From the NCBI GenBank assembly GCA_035235625.1, contig CP141145.1, positions 42,946,668 to 43,010,667 of the forward strand: 64,000 bases of DNA. Direction: 5' to 3'. Under the pieces are notes generated by a model. The model made no database searches and had not been told where the DNA came from. It saw only the letters and a program-made list of their open reading frames with translations. Position numbers and translations under genes: made by a program. Shown here piece by piece: positions 11,302-24,300 of this stretch. This stretch comes from Saururus chinensis. Its lineage: Eukaryota; Streptophyta; Magnoliopsida; Piperales; Saururaceae. Position 1 is the first letter of the stretch. Each line of letters starts with the position of its first letter.

Positions 11302-13060
11302 TTATCAACATAATATGATGCCACAAGACAACACTTAAACATAATCCATACACTTTCATCATCAATTTTACACCTCCAATAGCTTAATTTCATCATAATA
11401 CACCTCCCATAACCATTAGAATCTTCAAATGGAGTAAAATATTGAAATGAGCATAAGTTTCAAAAATAGGAAAAATTGTCGTGTAGCCGTTCGATCGCCC
11501 TGCAAGGCCGTTCGATCGGCTATATAGAAAATCTGCTAGAAATGTAGTGTTGCCGATCAATTGCTCTGGTAGGCCGTTTGATTGCCAACAAAACAGTTTT
11601 AACCTTTTTCTTCGTTTCAAAAATCAAAACCGAAACACCATGAAAATACTTTCAAATCTTCATTCATGGTACTAAACATTATCAAAAACTCATCAAACCT
11701 TCCAGAACACTAATCTAAATCATTCTAAAACAAAGCCCTAAGAAATCAAAGTAAAAGATTAGCATTTACTAAACCCACTATTAGAGTCTAAATCAAGTAA
11801 AACCCACTTCAAATAACATAATAAAAACCAATATTTTTGCTACCCAAAGTTGAGATTGAAGAACTTATTACCTTTCCTTGTTGATTTGGGCTATAATGAA
11901 CCTCCAATCTCCTCCAACACCTTCCAAAAATATAATTTTAAGTTAACATACAACTAATTTTGATTTAGCTTTCAAAAACCAAAAATAAACATTAGATCTA
12001 GGGTTTTAGAAGCTTAAAAACAAGATTTTGAAGATTAAGGCTTGGAGAAGAGAGGTAAATCAGTAGTTTTATTCTTTCAAATGGATTAAAACCATAATTG
12101 AAGTCAAGATTAAGAATGTATTAAGAGAAAACCTAGGGTTTATGTTTGATTAAAGAAGAACATACCTTAATCCATTTCTAATTCGGGCATAATTAGGGAA
12201 TTAGGCCTTAATCGCCCTCTCCCAACCTATTTCCAAATGGGAAATGGCTCAGAACTTTCTATTTATAGTAGGGTTTGGGGTAAACTAAATGAACTAATGG
12301 GGTGTAAATAGAGTTTTTGGCTAAAAATAGGTATTTTCATAATTTGAGCACTAATTAAATCCAAAAAAATTCTGAAATTTTTTTATATAAGCTTAAGTTG
12401 CTGTCTGGGTCATTTTGGTCCAAAAATCCTAATTTTGTCGGTGGGGCCCACAGGGGGGTCCCGCCAAACCCTAATTTTCGTAAAATTAGTAAAAATTAGA
12501 AAAAATTCAAAAATTTAGAATTGACTAAAAACTACTTAAAACTCATAAATATAGATTTAGTTTTGCTTAAAACCTTTAGAAATTCTATTTATTTTTTAAA
12601 ACCATAGAATTTAAATCAAAAAATGCTTAAACCACACGATAGCTGATAAATAACATTAAAATAAACCGGTTCAAAATGAGTCCTTACATAAACCCCTTGA
12701 GCCCACCTAGTTTAATTAACTGTCTTACCTTAACTCTAGGTGTAAAACAATCAATTATCTACATACTGAAATTTTTCCCCACCTAGTAGATTAGTCTAAA
12801 TTTAGGGTACACATGTACATATCAATGCAACTTTTCTTAATTTTTAAATCCACTCATAAACCCCTCAACTGAAGCCCCTAAGTTAGGCCATTAACATTGT
12901 TTTTACAATTCAACTCATAAGGGTAAATTAGTTAATTTAAATCCATTGGAATTTTTCCTTAGTCTGAAACTTGGTCAGAACACTTAGCATACTCTCTTGG
13001 TCATTTGTAATGTTTTCAAATTTTTCTGACTATTTGAATTTACTAAACTGGAAAGTATAA
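11302..13060 (-). mobile_element. LTR-C, right piece of minus-strand arm
   Basis: It continues 8,771-9,229 after removal of the solo LTR-A. Its reverse complement shares an ordered series of motifs with 13,700-14,640: GGCGGGACCCCCC near a polymorphic A/T tract, a TATA box, GCCTAATTCCC/AATTAGGCCC and the GATCGAACGG-type segment. The limits are approximate because AT-rich divergence blurs the ends. It is an old, non-coding fossil. Confidence 0.6.
12260..12267 (-). promoter_or_regulatory. TATA-like box of LTR-C, minus arm
   Basis: The minus-strand reading is CTATAAATAG, followed by a transcribed-like leader that matches the leader after the TATA boxes at 13,909 and 15,350. The role is inferred from conserved position. 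Confidence 0.4.
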
Positions 13061-13071
13061 GTTTTTTATTA

Positions 13072-13491
13072 TTATACTAGATCGTGGTCCTTGAAACCCT
13101 GCCCTCTGGACCCAGCCCAATGGCCCAGGTTCCGGCCTGGATGATATTTGAAAACACAAACCTGCAGACTAGCCTTGTGCTTCATCTTCAACCTCTCGAT
13201 CCTTTTTTTTATGGGAAATTTGCACAAGGCAAGACGGTGGGGCTCTAGCCGGAACACGCCGGCTCGCTCCAAATCCATGTTGATGGAGGAGGCGGAAGCT
13301 TGGAGCGGTTGACCACCATTAGTCAGCACCCACCGCCGCTCCCTTCTCAATATCTCTTCAATGAAAATCATAGAAGGCGACCGGGAGCAGTCACGATTGA
13401 CCAGGATTAAGCATGGCGGGGCTCCAGTCCGATGGCGGCAGGATCTATCAAAGTCGAACGCGAGCATAGGGCATAAGGTGCCCAACATCAT
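13072..13491. other. GC-rich spacer between the two LTR-C arms, unrecognised
   Basis: About 420 bp differ sharply in base composition from the AT-rich arms. The minus strand is open for 139 codons from an ATG at 13,491, and the plus strand is also fairly open. The predicted protein has no motif that I recognise. It may be a captured gene fragment or part of the internal region of the element; I cannot tell which. Confidence 0.3.
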
Positions 13492-13908
13492 CTGCCTATA
13501 AGATCCCTAACCTTGAACCAGTTTTAAATTCATTATGTTTAATTGCTTTTATGTGGTTTAAGCCATTTCTGATCAATTTTGATGATTTTTGGAAATAAAT
13601 GTGATTTCCAAAGGTTTAAAACAAAAATAACTTCATATTTGTGTGTTTTAAGTAAATCCAAACCATTTATGAATTTTGGGAATTTTTGCGTATTTTTTAA
13701 AAATTAAGGTTTGGCGGGACCCCCCACTGGGCTCTATGCTCGAATTTGGGGGTTTTGGTCCAAAATGTCATAAACATCAAAGGAAGTCATCATAAATTTT
13801 TTTTAAATTTTTTTGGTCTTAATGAGAGTTTAAATGGCTAAAATATCTACTTTAGTTAAAGATTATATTTTCACTCCAAGTTTTAATTAGGTATAACTCA
13901 TTCCTTCC

Positions 13909-13916
13909 TATAAAAG
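13909..13916 (+). promoter_or_regulatory. TATA-like box, LTR-C unit 1
   Basis: TATAAAAG lies in the context CCTATAAAAGAAAA and is conserved in unit 2. The promoter role is inferred. Confidence 0.4.
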
Positions 13917-15349
13917 AAAATGACATGATCTTTTCCTATTTTGGAAAGAGCTAAGTCAGGAGATCTAGAGCCTAATCCCAATTAGGCCCAAATAGGAAGT
14001 GATTAGAGGTAAGATTTCCTTAATCTTTAAGGTTTTTCTTAAAATCCTCTTAATTTTATATTCCTCCATTAAGTTAATCCACTTTCAAACCATTAAATCA
14101 CTTCTTTACTCCTTTTCCTCAAACCCTAACCTTCAAAAACTTGAGTTTATGCCTCCTAAGCTCTATATCTAAGATTTTTTTTATGATTTTCAAGTCTAAA
14201 TTGGGTTTAAGTGTGTTTTAACATAAAAATCATATTTTTGGAAGGTTTTAGAAGTGATTGAAGAGCAAATCCGACTCAATTGAAGTGGAGAGGTAATGGG
14301 TTTTCATCTCAGCCATAGTATGTATGCAAATCTCAATTTTTTTATGTGTTTTGATTGAATGGGTTTCATATTTAGGACTTTAATGGTGGATTTGTAAAAA
14401 GCTAATCTTTTGCCTTGTTTACTTAGGGTTTTGATTTGAAATGAGTTGATTTAATGTTTTAGAATATTTAACATAATTTTGATGGAGTATGAGGCTTGGA
14501 ATGAAAATTTTAAGCTCTATTAATGGTGTTTTGGTTTGAATTTTGAAAGGAAGAAGAAGACCTCAATCTGCCTTGTTGGCGATTGATCGGGTCTAGTGGC
14601 CGATCGAACGGTCTGCTAGATTGATCGATTGGCTACACAATAGATTTGGCCCTTTTGTTTATTATGCTCATTTTGGTGTTTTTGCTCCAAAGTGATATTT
14701 CTAATATTTATTTGGAGTGTTTTGAGCTAGAGTAAGCTACTGGAAGGGTACGCTACTTATGTTGGTATTTGTGAAACATGCTTAAGTATTTTGTGGAATT
14801 GCATGTGGATGGTTAAACATGTTAACATTGATTATGTTGAACTTATGGGTGATGAATTTCTTATATTCTAAGTATGTTTCTAGCAAGGTTATTGTATGAC
14901 AATGAGATGATACATTATCTTATAATATGAATGAATTGTGGGTGAATGATGATATCATGTCCTAGGTTCATGTGTAGAATAATTGTGCTTGTAAGGGTTA
15001 AGCCATTTTTGATCAATTTTGATGATTTTTGAAAATAAAGGTGATTTCTAAAGGTTTAAAATAAAAATAACTTCATATTTGTGTGTTTTAAGTAAATCCA
15101 AATAATTTATGAATTTTTATATTTTTTGTATATTTTTTAAAAATTAGGGTTTGGCGGGACCCCCCACTGGGCCCTTTGCTCGAATTTGGGGGTTTTAGTC
15201 CAAAAGGTCCTAAACATCAAAGGAAGTCATCATAATTATTTTTAAACAAAATTTGGTCTTAATGAAAGTTCAAATGACTAAAATATCTACTTTTAGTTAA
15301 AGATTTTATTCTCACCCCAAGTTTTAATTAGGTATAGCTCATTCCTTCC

Positions 15350-15357
15350 TATAAAAG
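15350..15357 (+). promoter_or_regulatory. TATA-like box, LTR-C unit 2
   Basis: TATAAAAG occurs in the same context as at 13,909, one duplication period (1,441 bp) downstream. The promoter role is inferred. Confidence 0.4.
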
Positions 15358-16455
15358 AAAAGGGTCTGACCCTTTCCTATTTGGGAAAGAGTTGAGTCAG
15401 GAGATCTAGAGCCTAATCCTAATTAGGCCCAAAGAGGAAGTGACTAGAGGTAAGATTTATTAAATCCTTACTTAATCTTTAAGGTTTTTCTTAAAATCCT
15501 CTTAATTTTATATTCCTCTATTAATTTAATCCATTTTTAAAACATTAAATCACTGTTTTACTCCTTTACCTCAAACCCTAACCTTCAAAAACTTGGGTTT
15601 ATGCCTCCTAAGCTCTAGATGTAGGATTTTTTTTTATGATTTTCAAGGCAAAAATAGGTTTAGGTGTGTTTTAACATAAAAAATCATATTTTTGGAAGGT
15701 TTCAGAGGTGATTGAAGAGCAAATCCGACTCAATTGAAGTGGAGAGGTAATTACTTTTCATCTCAGCCATAATATGTATGCAAATCTCGATTTTTTTATG
15801 TGTTTTGATTGAATGGGTTTCATATTTAGGACTTTAATAGTGGATTTATAAAAAAGCTAATATTTTGCCTTGATTCTTAGGGTTTTGATTTGAAATGAGT
15901 TGATTTAATGTTTTGGAATGTTTAACATAATTTTGATGGCATATGTGGCTAGGAATGAAGATTTTAAGCTCCATTAATGGTGTTTCGGTTTTGAATTTTG
16001 GAAGGAAGAAGAAGACCTCGATCTGCCTTATTGGCGATTGATCGGGTCTAGTGGCAGATCGAACAGTCCGCTAGACTGATCGATTGGCTACACAGTAGAT
16101 TTGGCCCTTTTGTTTGTTATGCTCATTTTGGTGTTTTTGCTCCAAAGTGATGTTTCTAATGTTTATTTGGAGTGTTTTGAGATAGAGTGAGCTACTTGAA
16201 GGGTATGCTACTTATGTTGGTATTTGTGAAAAATGCTTAAGTATTTTGTGGAATTACATGTGGATGGTTAGACATGTTAACATTGGTTATTTTAAACTTA
16301 TGGATGATGAAATTCTTATATTCTAAGTATGTTTCTAGCAAGGTTATTGTATGACAATAAGATGATATGTTATCTTATAATATGAATGAATTGTGGGTGA
16401 ATGGTGATATCATGTCCTAGTTTCATGTGTAGAATAATCGTGCTTATAAGGGTTG

Positions 16456-17100
16456 AGCATTTGATTTCATAGGAATGGAATGATGGTTTACACTATATTT
16501 CACCTATGATTTTAGTTAGTAATTATGATTAGATTTTTATCAAAGCATGTGTGGATTGTCTTAGGAGCTATTGTCAAAGCATGCCCACGTGTTTAGAAAT
16601 ATATGAACACACACATGTGGGGTATTTGCTATGAAATCGTGGTTGTTTATGATTCAAATATAATGCATGTGGGGACTGATGAGAGTATGTTCTAGTATGA
16701 GAATTTACATAGATCTTGCCCACATATGCATCATGACAACGAACTTCATGAATGAGTATTTATTGATAATTAGTCGTGGTTGATCGATTGTACGCAATGA
16801 TGTGAGATTGCATGCCAAATTAATCGATCGTTGGCTTAATTAGAATTTGGTTAGTCCGTAAGGACATGATTTCGATTTGAGTTCTTATGTGGAACATGAA
16901 TACTCTCTAGGTTAAGTTGACTTGAGATATGAAGATGAGGGATGGACTCGTCTTTCAGTTGAGATTTCTTGAGATATTCAAACCTATACACTAAGCACTC
17001 AGGGTGGTATGCCTTTGTGCATTGGCTACCACGTGTTTTAGTTAATTTAAACTATTCCACTGCAGAGATGTTCATAGTGAACATCTTATGGTAGATATTG
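16456..17100 (+). mobile_element. LTR-C, distal plus-strand part
   Basis: It continues the plus-strand arm. The segment 16,780-17,090 shares, at lower identity, the ordered motifs of the LTR-B core at 2,530-2,830: GATCGATCGT, GGACATG.TTTCGATTTGAGTT, TGTGGAACA.GA, GCTACCACGTGTT. LTR-B and LTR-C are therefore related. Homology fades near 17,100. It is an old, truncated fossil. Confidence 0.6.
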
Positions 17101-17880
17101 GTACATAAATTTATTTCTTTTATATTTTTAAAGAGAGAGAATTACTTTATGGTCGATCTTGGGTTCTAGGAGGTCCTTGGGCTTTTTATTGGTTACTATT
17201 GACTTCACTAGAGAATTTATTGCAAGCAGATAATGGTAGAATTATATTATTATACATAATATAATTTAATTATTTACCTATTGGTAAATTAATTGGGTTG
17301 TTTATCCTTATTAGTTTGCGGGGCTTTGTAAGTGTTCATATACTCAAGCCCCAAAGCAATGGAATTCTATTGATTATCATATAAAAAACAAGAGGTTTCT
17401 ATTTCATAAAGATTCTCAAAGCATAATGATTTTCCTACATCACTTACTGTTTAATAAAAATTTACACCAAAATTTGATTGGATTGAAAAAAATAAATCCT
17501 ATTATTGTCAAGTAATACCTAGTTTTATCTGCCTAATCAAAACTTGCCATTAAGCTTTGTTGGATAGAAAGTGATGCAAAGTTATTAATATCTATTCTTA
17601 AAAACAATAAAATATAGGCATTGATAACGGTACAATAAATCTGTACAACAAAACCGTCAAATTGTAAGGTAGTGGGTTTTTGTTTTAAAAAAACGGTCCT
17701 TGCCTACTTTTATTCAATCCACCCACTTCATGAGTGAATGGTTCATAATGCAAATATCATTTTCCATATGAAAGGGGTAATTAACTCTTCCAATACTTGG
17801 CTGTAGTGCCTATTTAATTTTGGTCAGGGTCCTTTCACGAAACCTTCAACACACTACCACGGGGCCCATGGGTCACATAA
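17101..17880. other. Intergenic transition zone
   Basis: AT-rich single-copy-looking DNA lies between the retrotransposon block and the SERRATE promoter. I see no coding frame, RNA gene or clear repeat. Confidence 0.5.
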
Positions 17881-18359
17881 TCAGAAAGCTATAAGAAGCT
17901 TGAAGAGTTCAAAACACAACGTGGGCTTTAGTAGAGCCGAAATGGCAATGAACTGGTGCGGACGCGTCTTTCGGCCCCGCTGTGTCTTTGTCCGAGCCAG
18001 AGGCCCAGGGAGTAGAGCCCAACTGCATTGCCCAAGGACACGGTTCGTCCGGAGAGGCTCGCGACTCGGCAGAGACAGGGGCCAAAGTTCCGTCGGCGAC
18101 GCTCGCGTGTAGCGGGAACATTTTTCGGTACTGGCTAGCACACTGCAACAGATAAAACATGAGGAGGGGTGGAAACGGGGGAAGAAGGAGAACCCTAGCC
18201 TGGCGATGCGATTTCGATTGATCCGGACATCTTCGTTAGCTGCCGGGCAAGGGCCAAGGAGCCGGAGCTGGACAAGAGGAACACGGAAAGTCCTACTGGC
18301 ACTACCTTCCATCACCTCTGGTTAACGGATTTCGTCGCCCTCCTCCTACCCCTCCGTCC

Positions 18360-21300
18360 ATGGCGGACGTAATGGAGCCAGTTGAGTCGCTAGATCGGCG
18401 CCGCGATCGGAGGGAGAAGCCCACTTCCAGCGACGAACTACCCCCGCCGCCTCCTCCTCCTCCGCCGCCACCTCCAAGGCGGAGAGACCGGGACTCGCGC
18501 GAGAGGCGCGACGAGAGGGACGATCGGCCCCCGAACCGGCGAGCTGATTACCACGACCGTCGGTCTCCCCCGCCGCGGGATAGGGATTATAAGCGCCGAC
18601 TCAGCCCTAGTCCGCCTCCTTACAGGGACCGGCGCCACTCTCCTTCGCGTAGGTCGCCGCCCCCTCCTCCGCCTTTTAAGCGCTCTAGGAGGGAGGATGG
18701 CGGGTACGATAATAGACGCGGGAGCCCTCGCGGAGGCTTCGGCCCCGATGATAGAAGGTGAGTTCCTAACTTTTCCTCGTTGGTTCATGTAACTATTGGA
18801 GTCGTTTTCTTCCTCGGTGTTTATGCATGGTAGCCTGGAGGGGTTTTCTGTGGAGTGCCTGAAGCCTCAAGAAGCGAGCTGTTTTTTTGTTAGCTGGTTT
18901 TGGTCTGATCGACTTAAACTTTATAGTACAGAATTTGCACAAGAGTTGATATCGACACTTTACAGGAACAATTTTAGGTTCACGTGTTCTGAACAATATC
19001 TAGTGTGCTAGTACGGTGAAGAAATTTTAGTTGTCTTCACCGTTGGAGATCAAAAGAGAATTGCATATTGCTGTTAATTTCTCTCAGATGCATGATATAT
19101 CCGTGAGGATAGAGGAGGATAGAGAAATTACATTATACTTGTGATATTAATGTATGCAGCAGAGTACTGTGTCCTCGGTTAGATTATATAGGACTTGTCA
19201 AGTTGTCATTTCTTATAAGTTTTTCCGTTTTTTGTTCCTTGAATTTAATATGCTATTTCAACCATTTAGGTGAATGTAGACTGGGTATTTTCCATTATCT
19301 GATTTTGTTACATTGGCATATGCCCCATGTTTGTTGGGTTTCTATTAAAGGAGCTTTAAGATTTGGTGCTTGGTTGCCACAAGTCCAGTGGACTTTAATG
19401 CCCCGCAATTTTTTGTTCAAAGGAGGCCTTAATGATCTCTCTTGTCAATGCGAGGTCATAGTTTTATATGGCACTTGTTAGGCATTTAATCAGGTTGTGT
19501 GTACACGGAGCTTTACTTCAGCTAAATTAACCGTGGATCACTTGGTTTTGCCTCTATCAGTTGTCTGCGCTCATCTGTATTTTTAAAGTTTTCTGGCCAA
19601 AGGTTCTTTTACTTCATTTGTACATTCAATCATCCAGAGAAAAAACTCACCACATGGGTTCCCTGTACAATATGGTTGTTGGTAAATTGTTGCTAGATTT
19701 CACTTACATAACAACAGACACCTTCTTTTATGATAGTCATGAAGTGGTTTTGGTTGGAGCACAGCTGTAATTGTTTTGATCTTCCCAATGACAGGTTGGG
19801 CTATGATTACGGTGGAGGGTATGACCGTGGTGGGATGGTAGGGAAACCAGGATTTGCTGATGATAGGCATCATGGTCGGTATATGAGTCGCTCATCAGGT
19901 GGTTGTCAATAAACTTGTGTCTGTCTTTTGCTGAGTTTGGAAAAAAGTTGAGCTACTTCTTCTGTGTTATTAAATAAAGTGGATATGCTTTTACCTTTAG
20001 TTGTTGATGCTCTTTTGCTGGACATGCTGTTGGTGTCAGCTGTTAGCTAGTTACCTGTCAAACAGTTTGTATCAGAAGTGATGCCATGATGTTTCCCTCT
20101 AATTTCCACTGTTTAAGTTGTTTTTAAATGTTTTAATTCCCAGGTTCATTTAGAACCGTAAGTGACTTGTATGCAACATATTGTGTTGTGTAATGGTTTC
20201 TAGTGTCTTTTTTATTCAGCATAAGCATAAGTAAATGATGTTCTGCAATTGCTGGATGCTTGATCTTGAGTGCTTAAGCATGCCTTTGATTAATGTGTAA
20301 AGCCAAATCTCAACTGAAAACATTCTTCACCTGACCAAAGTGGCCATCATTTTATTATAATGCTGATTTTTTTACATATCTTATGGGAATTTATATCTTT
20401 TAAGTTATTAATAAGAATTTGAGCAAATACAGGCTGATTTGAGGCTGGGATAATTTAGATTTTGACAAGGGGCATAGCTTAATGTTGCTACTAGGAATAT
20501 GGGATGCAATAGTAGTATTCTGACGGAAGTTCTTCTTAAGAAGGCCATAAAGTTAAGGGTCGTAACTGAATTTATCTTTAAATGTATTAGTTTATCAAGA
20601 CATTATTTTAAACCTACGTGGTACTTTTTACAAGTTGAATTTCTGCGGATGATGTTTGATGGCATGAGAGGTTGTTTGGTAATGACTCAGTCTTTTCATG
20701 GTTCATCTCATATTTCATTTTGTTGCATGCTTCTTATATCCACTATGTTGCATCTGCAAATTTACAGACTGGTCAGATCCTGCCCGGGGTGGTTATGGTG
20801 ATGGTCCAAACACAGGGCCAGCACAGAGGTTAGCATTCTTTTTCCCGTCTCTGATGGTATATCCTCCTGATATTTGGTTTATGAGCTTACTTTGTTTTTA
20901 TTGATGACACCAGTTTGCTTACATGCACTGTATGCGTTATACTACTAGGTAGAATTTTCTTTTTCAATGGTAGTCGTCTTAAACATAAAAAATGGGTTCA
21001 TTACTTTAATGTGTAATGTTTCTAATATTTTTTACGGTTGCTCATTTTTCCTTTTCATAATTATGGTGTATTCTATATGATCAAGTGATCATTTTGAACT
21101 ATTTTTTGGAGCGACTCAGGGAAGGATTGATGTCTTATAAGCAGTTTATTCAGGAGCTTGAAGATGATATACTTCCGGCTGAAGCTGAGAGGAGGTATAA
21201 CATGAATACATTAATATTTGTTATTCCAGCGGCTGCTGTAAGCTCTGCTGAAAAATACCTGAATCCTTTAGTGTACTAAAATATTGTGTTCAACTGATGA

Positions 21301-24300
21301 CAGGTATCAAGAATACAGGTCTGAGTATATATCCACTCAGAAACGCACATTTTTTGAGGCTCACAAGGAGGAGGAATGGTACTGTCTTCAATTGCTCAAT
21401 TTTGTTCTGTTATTTCTGTTGATATTGGTATATTATTTACAGTTATTCCAAAAGCGACTTTTTTTTATTGCAAATTGGTGTGGCTTGTTATTAAAATTAC
21501 ATCAACTAAAGCCAAAAGTTGAAAGAGACTTTGTTTTGTATATTGGGTAGTTAATTTTTTTCCCATGTATGCAGGCTTAAGGACAAGTACCATCCGACAA
21601 ACTTGATTACAGTGATAGAAAGGTGAATATATAATTGTAGTTTTTGGAAAACCGATCTGTCTTTTTTTGTCTTTTTCTTTCTCTCCTAACATATTTTTTG
21701 TTGTGTACGATTTTAGGAGGAGTGAGCATGCTCGGGCAATTGCAAAGGACTTTTTGCTAGATTTACAGAGTGGAACTCTGGACCTGTATGAATGTTGTTT
21801 TTCTTGTTCTTAAACTCAGATATCGTAAGGTATCCATCTAACTATGTTATTAATGGTTGTGCAGTGGTCCAAGTTTTATTTCACCATTGTCTGTGAAGTC
21901 AGGACAAGGCAGTGACCCAAATTCTGAAGATGAAGTTGATACTAGTGGCAAGAGAAGAAGGCACGGTCGAGGACCAACAAAAGAAAATGATCTTATGGCA
22001 GCTGCTGCTAAGGCTCATCCTGTTAGTTCTGAACCAAGACGAATCCAAGTTGACATAGAGAAGGCACAAGAACTTGTACGCAAACTCGACAGAGAAAAAG
22101 GTATAGTGGAGAACGTACTAGCTGCAGATCCAGACAAATCAGATGGAGATAAAGCCCATAGTGGATCTATGGGCCCCATTATTATTATCCGAGGCTTGAC
22201 CACTGTCAGAGGTCTTGAAGGTGTTGAGCTGTTGGATACACTACTTACTTATTTATGGCGGATTCATGGCTTGGATTATTATGGCATGTCTGAAACAAAC
22301 GAACCCAAGGGTCTCAGACATGTTAGGGCAGATCATAAAAGCCCTGATGAAGCACGCACAGGCGCTGCCGATTGGGAGAAGAAGCTTGACTCACACTGGC
22401 AAGCAAGGTTGCAAGGTCAGGATCCTTTAGAGATAATGGCAGCCAAAGAGAAGATAGATGCAGCTGCTGTGGAGGTTTTGGATCCTTATGTTAGGAAAAT
22501 AAGGGATGAAAAGTATGGCTGGAAGTATGGGTGTGGGGCTAAGGGATGTACAAAGCTTTTCCATGCTGCCGAGTTTGTGCACAAGCATCTGAGGCTAAAA
22601 CATCCAGAGCTTGTTTTAGAGTTGACATCTAAAGTGAGAGAGGATCTGTATTTTGAAAATTACATGAAGTACGTCAAGACACTAATATTACCTATCTCCT
22701 AAGTGTTATCATGTTTGTGGTGTTTAAAAAGACTCTTATTATTGCTGCAGTGACCCTGATGCACCTGGTGGGACACCTGTTATGCAACAAGCTGTTCCGG
22801 TATGTCCTACTTTGACCAGTTCCATTATAAATGAAGTTTGCTGTATTTCTAGTCAGGTATTTGGTTCCAAGATCTTTGGTACTTCCCCTGGCTAATGAGC
22901 CTAACCTGTATCTGGGATAGGTCAATCCTGTTAATGTTTTTTTGTTCTAGTATATAGGCGGCTGAATGTGCAGGAGACATGGTATTACTAATGATAAAGA
23001 GAGCAATGCTTTACACGATTGTAGCCGGACCTGCTCACATTCTGCTTGTTAGTGTGTGGGCCCGCAGAATTACTGCTTGTCAATGCCCATGTGCAGGCAC
23101 ATGCCCACATGCGCATGAGTGGGCTGCGAGTGTCCTGGGCCCATGTGTAGTACTTCTCTTATAGAAACCACCACCACCACCACCACCACCACCACCACCA
23201 CCACCACCACCACCACCACCACCTGGCTCATCAACATGGATATTCTTCTGTCATAAAAATATTATATCATGCAGAGTAAAAAATTGACATATATGTGTCT
23301 TGTACCCTGCAAAGATAAAATGTTTTATCTCTCTGTTGTTGAATTAAGTTTAAATAAGTTGTGAAACACTGATATATGTACTTCGTGTGATATTGGAACT
23401 CTAAATTTAGAGCCAATTTATCCTGGTAATAATTTTTTTTATCAGTGTGCACTTTGAACTTGCATATTTTTTACTTTTGCTTATTGTCAAGACATGCAGC
23501 TGTGTGCATTGGGGCCTATGCAGTTTTTTTATTTTGCTTTTTGTCAAGAGACTCAAGGCATACATTTGTTCTGTGGAGCCAAGTGTCTGGGCTTATGCAT
23601 GCTAATATGTTTCCTTTCTTGGTATAATTTGTCAATTTGTCACATATCTGATGCAGAAGTTTAAATTGCAGCGACGTAGGTTTGGTCCAGATAGCCGCTT
23701 AGGTAGCAATCGCAGAGATCAGAATGATAGAGTTAATGGTGATGAAAGATATGAGCGGAATGAAAACTCACCTTCACGTGATCTCCAGTCCAACAACAAT
23801 GGTGGGGGCCCTGAAGGGGGGGATCCCGATGATCCAATGTATGATTCGTTTGGTGGACAAAATGGCATGCGCGGCGGTCCTCCATTCTCTTCAGATATGC
23901 CGCCTCCACCACCAATTTTAATGCCTGTACCTGGTGCTGGGTAGGTCCTAAAATTTAATGCCATCAAATGATGGTCAGTGTAGATATCTTGTTGCTAATA
24001 CCGCAAATATTATTTCAGTTTTCCATTCTACTAACGGGTTTATTTCTGTGTAATGCAGCCCCTTGGGTCCTTTTGTTCCGGCTCCTCCTGAAGTTGCTAT
24101 GCGCATGATGAGGGAGCAAGGGGGGCCACCTTCTTATGATGGCAATGGTGCCTCACGTGGTAGGAAAGGTGGACGGCCAATTCCTCCAGGAGGTGGTCCA
24201 GCGCCAATTCTTCCAATGGGTCCTGCTTTTAGGCAGGATCCGCGACGTATCAGGAGGTAATGTTTTTTTTCCAAATAATCACAACGGGTCAAGGCTTGCC

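Larger units (their letters stand above)
13561..16455 (+). repeat. 1.44-kb tandem duplication of LTR-C (two units)
   Basis: Unit 1 spans about 13,561-15,000 and unit 2 about 15,001-16,455. Both begin AGCCATTT.TGATCAATTTT and run in parallel to a GTGCTT.TAAGGGTT.AGC junction. The match is roughly 90-95% by eye and extends over the whole unit, including the TATA box, the GGCGGGACCCCCCACTGGG segment and the GATCGAACGG-type segment. The duplication includes the putative promoter, so two start sites lie in series. Each unit is a fossil LTR piece. Confidence 0.85.

Noticed and set aside
17881-18315. 144-codon frame on the minus strand upstream of SERRATE
   Set aside because: It lies in the SERRATE promoter and leader, is overlapped by frames on the other strand, and has no recognisable domain.
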